The notes below the pieces were generated by a model. The model worked only from the letters and a program-made list of their open reading frames with translations. It did no database searches and was not told the DNA's origin. A program made the translations under genes and the position numbers. From Rhipicephalus microplus (Eukaryota > Arthropoda > Arachnida > Ixodida > Ixodidae), in contig NC_134701.1 in NCBI RefSeq assembly GCF_043290135.1, positions 65,045,502 to 65,109,501 on the forward strand: a DNA stretch of 64,000 bases. Reading direction: 5' to 3'. Of this stretch, positions 62,556 to 64,000 are shown piece after piece. The number at the start of each line of letters is the position of its first letter. Within the stretch, counting starts at the first letter, position 1.

Positions 62556-62699
62556 TTATTTTCCCCTAAAGGCACCTGTTGTGGTAATACATAAGGGGGG
62601 GGGGTAATATAGAAAGTTAGACATGAGACTTGACAGGTCACAAATTTGAAGCACACATCTCAGTGAAATAAATTACCTAATTAGATGCAAAGTAAAACA
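62556..62699 (-). mobile_element. 3' end of a minus-strand CR1-like LINE (LINE-G, split)
   Basis: ATTATTTATTTTCCCCTAAAGG and GTGGTAATACATAAGGGGG resemble the 3' end of LINE-C on the complement strand (tail, then TAATGCCC...GGGGG). The coding part resumes at 63446. The LINE is split by the plus-strand LINE-H. Confidence 0.5.
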
Positions 62700-63445
62700 T
62701 TACAATTTACATGGCAACTCGGCGTCGCGCTCACAATCCCAAATTTCAACGGTTTTCCTCATATGGACTCCGGCACACACCAGCGTTCCGCTCGCGGGGA
62801 ACGAGGCGGCCCACGCTGCGGCTCGAGGTGTCACTATGTGGCCGCCGCCACTGACTACGAGAGCGGGGTGATGCACCTGCTGGATCAACACACTTTTAAA
62901 GGCACGCAGCAAAAAGATTCGGAATTGTCATGGGCGATCGTCTTACAACGTTCCGTGACATCACCCAACACTACAGGCTCGGAAGGCGTAGGTTCCCGCC
63001 ACCGCACGACAAATAAACAGGCGCGACGCCGTAAGCTTTTGCGTACACCAAACCCATTCCTACCCCAGCCCGGTCGTTCTATGCCACTTCTACCGGAACA
63101 TATACCCCACCGATATATGTAAAGCGTGCGGGCACAGAGCCACGCTGCGCCACATGCTCTGGGAATGTGCCGGCGATGACAGTCGTGAAAACGCCACCAA
63201 TCGCGATGCGCCTATAGCGGCCGTCAATACCAAATCACAGGGAGCCGCGGGGGACCTTCTTCGTCGGCGACGCAGCCACTGGGAGGCGGCCCTTCCAAGC
63301 TCAGAGCTGAGCGACCAACTCTGGGCTGTCCGGCACGCCGAGGCTGTCGCCCGAGTCCAGGGACTACGAGCCGCTACCTGAAGCCACAGAGACCGAATTG
63401 CCGGCCCATTGTGTTCAATAAAGTCTTTTCTCTCTCTCTCTCTCT
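62700..63445 (+). mobile_element. 3' fragment of a LINE with C-terminal zinc finger (LINE-H)
   Basis: Reading across frames gives DITQHYRLGRRRFPPPH, then CKACGHRATLRHMLWEC (near 63125-63172), a CxxC...H....C finger. The C terminus in the frame 63154-63381 reads LWAVRHAEAVARVQGLRAAT followed by a TGA. This is the usual tail of an RNase H-containing LINE family in ticks. The 3' end is TTCAATAAAGTC and a (TC)n run at 63429-63444. 5' truncated, with frame breaks near 63120. Confidence 0.75.
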
Positions 63446-64000
63446 TATCAAGACATGGAGAACAGTGTAAGGTCGTAATGAATATTACAGCGTGAAGTGA
63501 TCAGTAAGAAACTGCTTAAACACAGTGGGGTTACGCTCGGTGACAACACTATCTGGCAATATAGCCCACTCTGCAATGGCGATCGGCACAAAAAGATTGA
63601 TTGAAAGAAGACGTTGAACCATGCAACTGCTGGATGGTGCAAGAGTTAAAAAGGCGACAAGATGTATGGTGTGGGGGGTTTAGGAGTTTATCACGAAGTT
63701 GAGGCAAGTTGTAATAAAGCCCATGGAACAAGTACAGCCTTACAATATTACGTCGGAAAGACAATAACTCGAGTCCCAGGAATGACTTTATGGCACTGAT
63801 GCTTTCATCGTGGCTGTATCTGGAAGACATGAATCTGGCCGCACGGTTCTGTATGGATTCTAAAACGTTAATGAGGTATGCTTGGTGACGGCTCCAAATA
63901 GCTGAGGCATATTCAAGCTTACTCCGTATAAATGTTTTATACGCCAGCTTTCGTGTGACTGAGGGACACATGGAAAGTGAACGTCTGATGTAACCAAGTG
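63446..64000 (-). mobile_element. minus-strand CR1-like LINE, RT thumb and C terminus (LINE-G, continues beyond window)
   Basis: The minus frame from 63971 reads SVTRKLAYKTFIRSKLEYAS, AIWSRHQAYLINVLESIQNR, AARFMSSRYS and LELLSFRRNIVRLYLFHGLY, typical of CR1-type RT C termini. It is open for 140 residues, so this copy is fairly young. The RT core lies outside the right edge. Confidence 0.85.

Noticed and set aside
62592..62610. Poly-G run as a G-quadruplex regulatory site
   Set aside because: It is a single run at a LINE 3' end with no second to fourth G tract nearby.

Overview
The window is eukaryotic and almost certainly from a hard tick (Ixodidae). It holds no operons and no convincing intact host gene. 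It is packed with Ty3/Gypsy LTR retrotransposons, several LINE lineages, at least four copies of a tRNA-headed SINE that resembles the ixodid Ruka family as I remember it, and microsatellite-bearing dispersed repeats. Clade and organism are inferred from protein motifs and repeat structure; no alignment was run.

Left part (1-19.3 kb). 1-3.2 kb is AT-rich with at most a weak candidate exon pair on the minus strand. 3.2-12.1 kb holds two decayed plus-strand Gypsy elements, one lost after RNase H and the other lost before mid-Gag, fused in one open frame near 7,082. 12.2-12.8 kb is the 3' end of a minus-strand Gypsy. 13.9-17.5 kb contains a minus-strand Gypsy gag split by a plus-strand LINE and bracketed by an inverted repeat of about 0.5-0.7 kb. 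17.5-19.3 kb is a minus-strand Gypsy RNase H/integrase remnant.

Middle (19.5-37.4 kb). A SINE with target-site duplication and an RTE-type LINE remnant are followed by the best preserved LTR element, 24,482-30,467 minus. It has two 407-bp LTRs (4 differences by eye), an ATAT target duplication, a polypurine tract, gag, protease and a long pol. Gag and protease are joined by what looks like a complete -1 ribosomal frameshift cassette. The element sits inside a SINE. A long LINE with a degenerate 2A-like motif follows (31.36-36.68 kb); it carries a minus-strand LINE insert and itself split a 0.77-kb repeat whose second copy lies at 57.97-58.74 kb.

Right part (37.4-64 kb). 37.4-41.8 kb is gene-poor with one SINE. 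42.1-47.4 kb is a minus-strand LINE broken by copies of a composite repeat with a tRNA-Ala-like segment, one of which was itself hit by an RNase-H-type LINE. 48.5-53 kb is a nearly complete LINE with ORF1 and an ORF2 broken by one homopolymer length change. 54.3-57.7 and 60.9-61.7 kb are two inverted copies of an element with a short palindrome, a tetranucleotide microsatellite (1,040 bp in one copy), tandem repeats of exactly 147 bp and a 3' block. This architecture recalls Helentron-associated elements such as DINE-1 and oyster pearl, and it is the most interesting object here. 57.7-58.2 kb carries two exon-like, cysteine-containing homologous segments with splice-like borders. The window ends in two more LINE fragments in opposite orientations.

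The genes here work only as transposon machinery: Gag packages RNA, protease/RT/RNase H/integrase copy and insert LTR elements, and ORF1 plus endonuclease/RT drive LINE target-primed insertion, which SINEs probably borrow. Almost all copies are broken; the nested insertions give a relative order of events.
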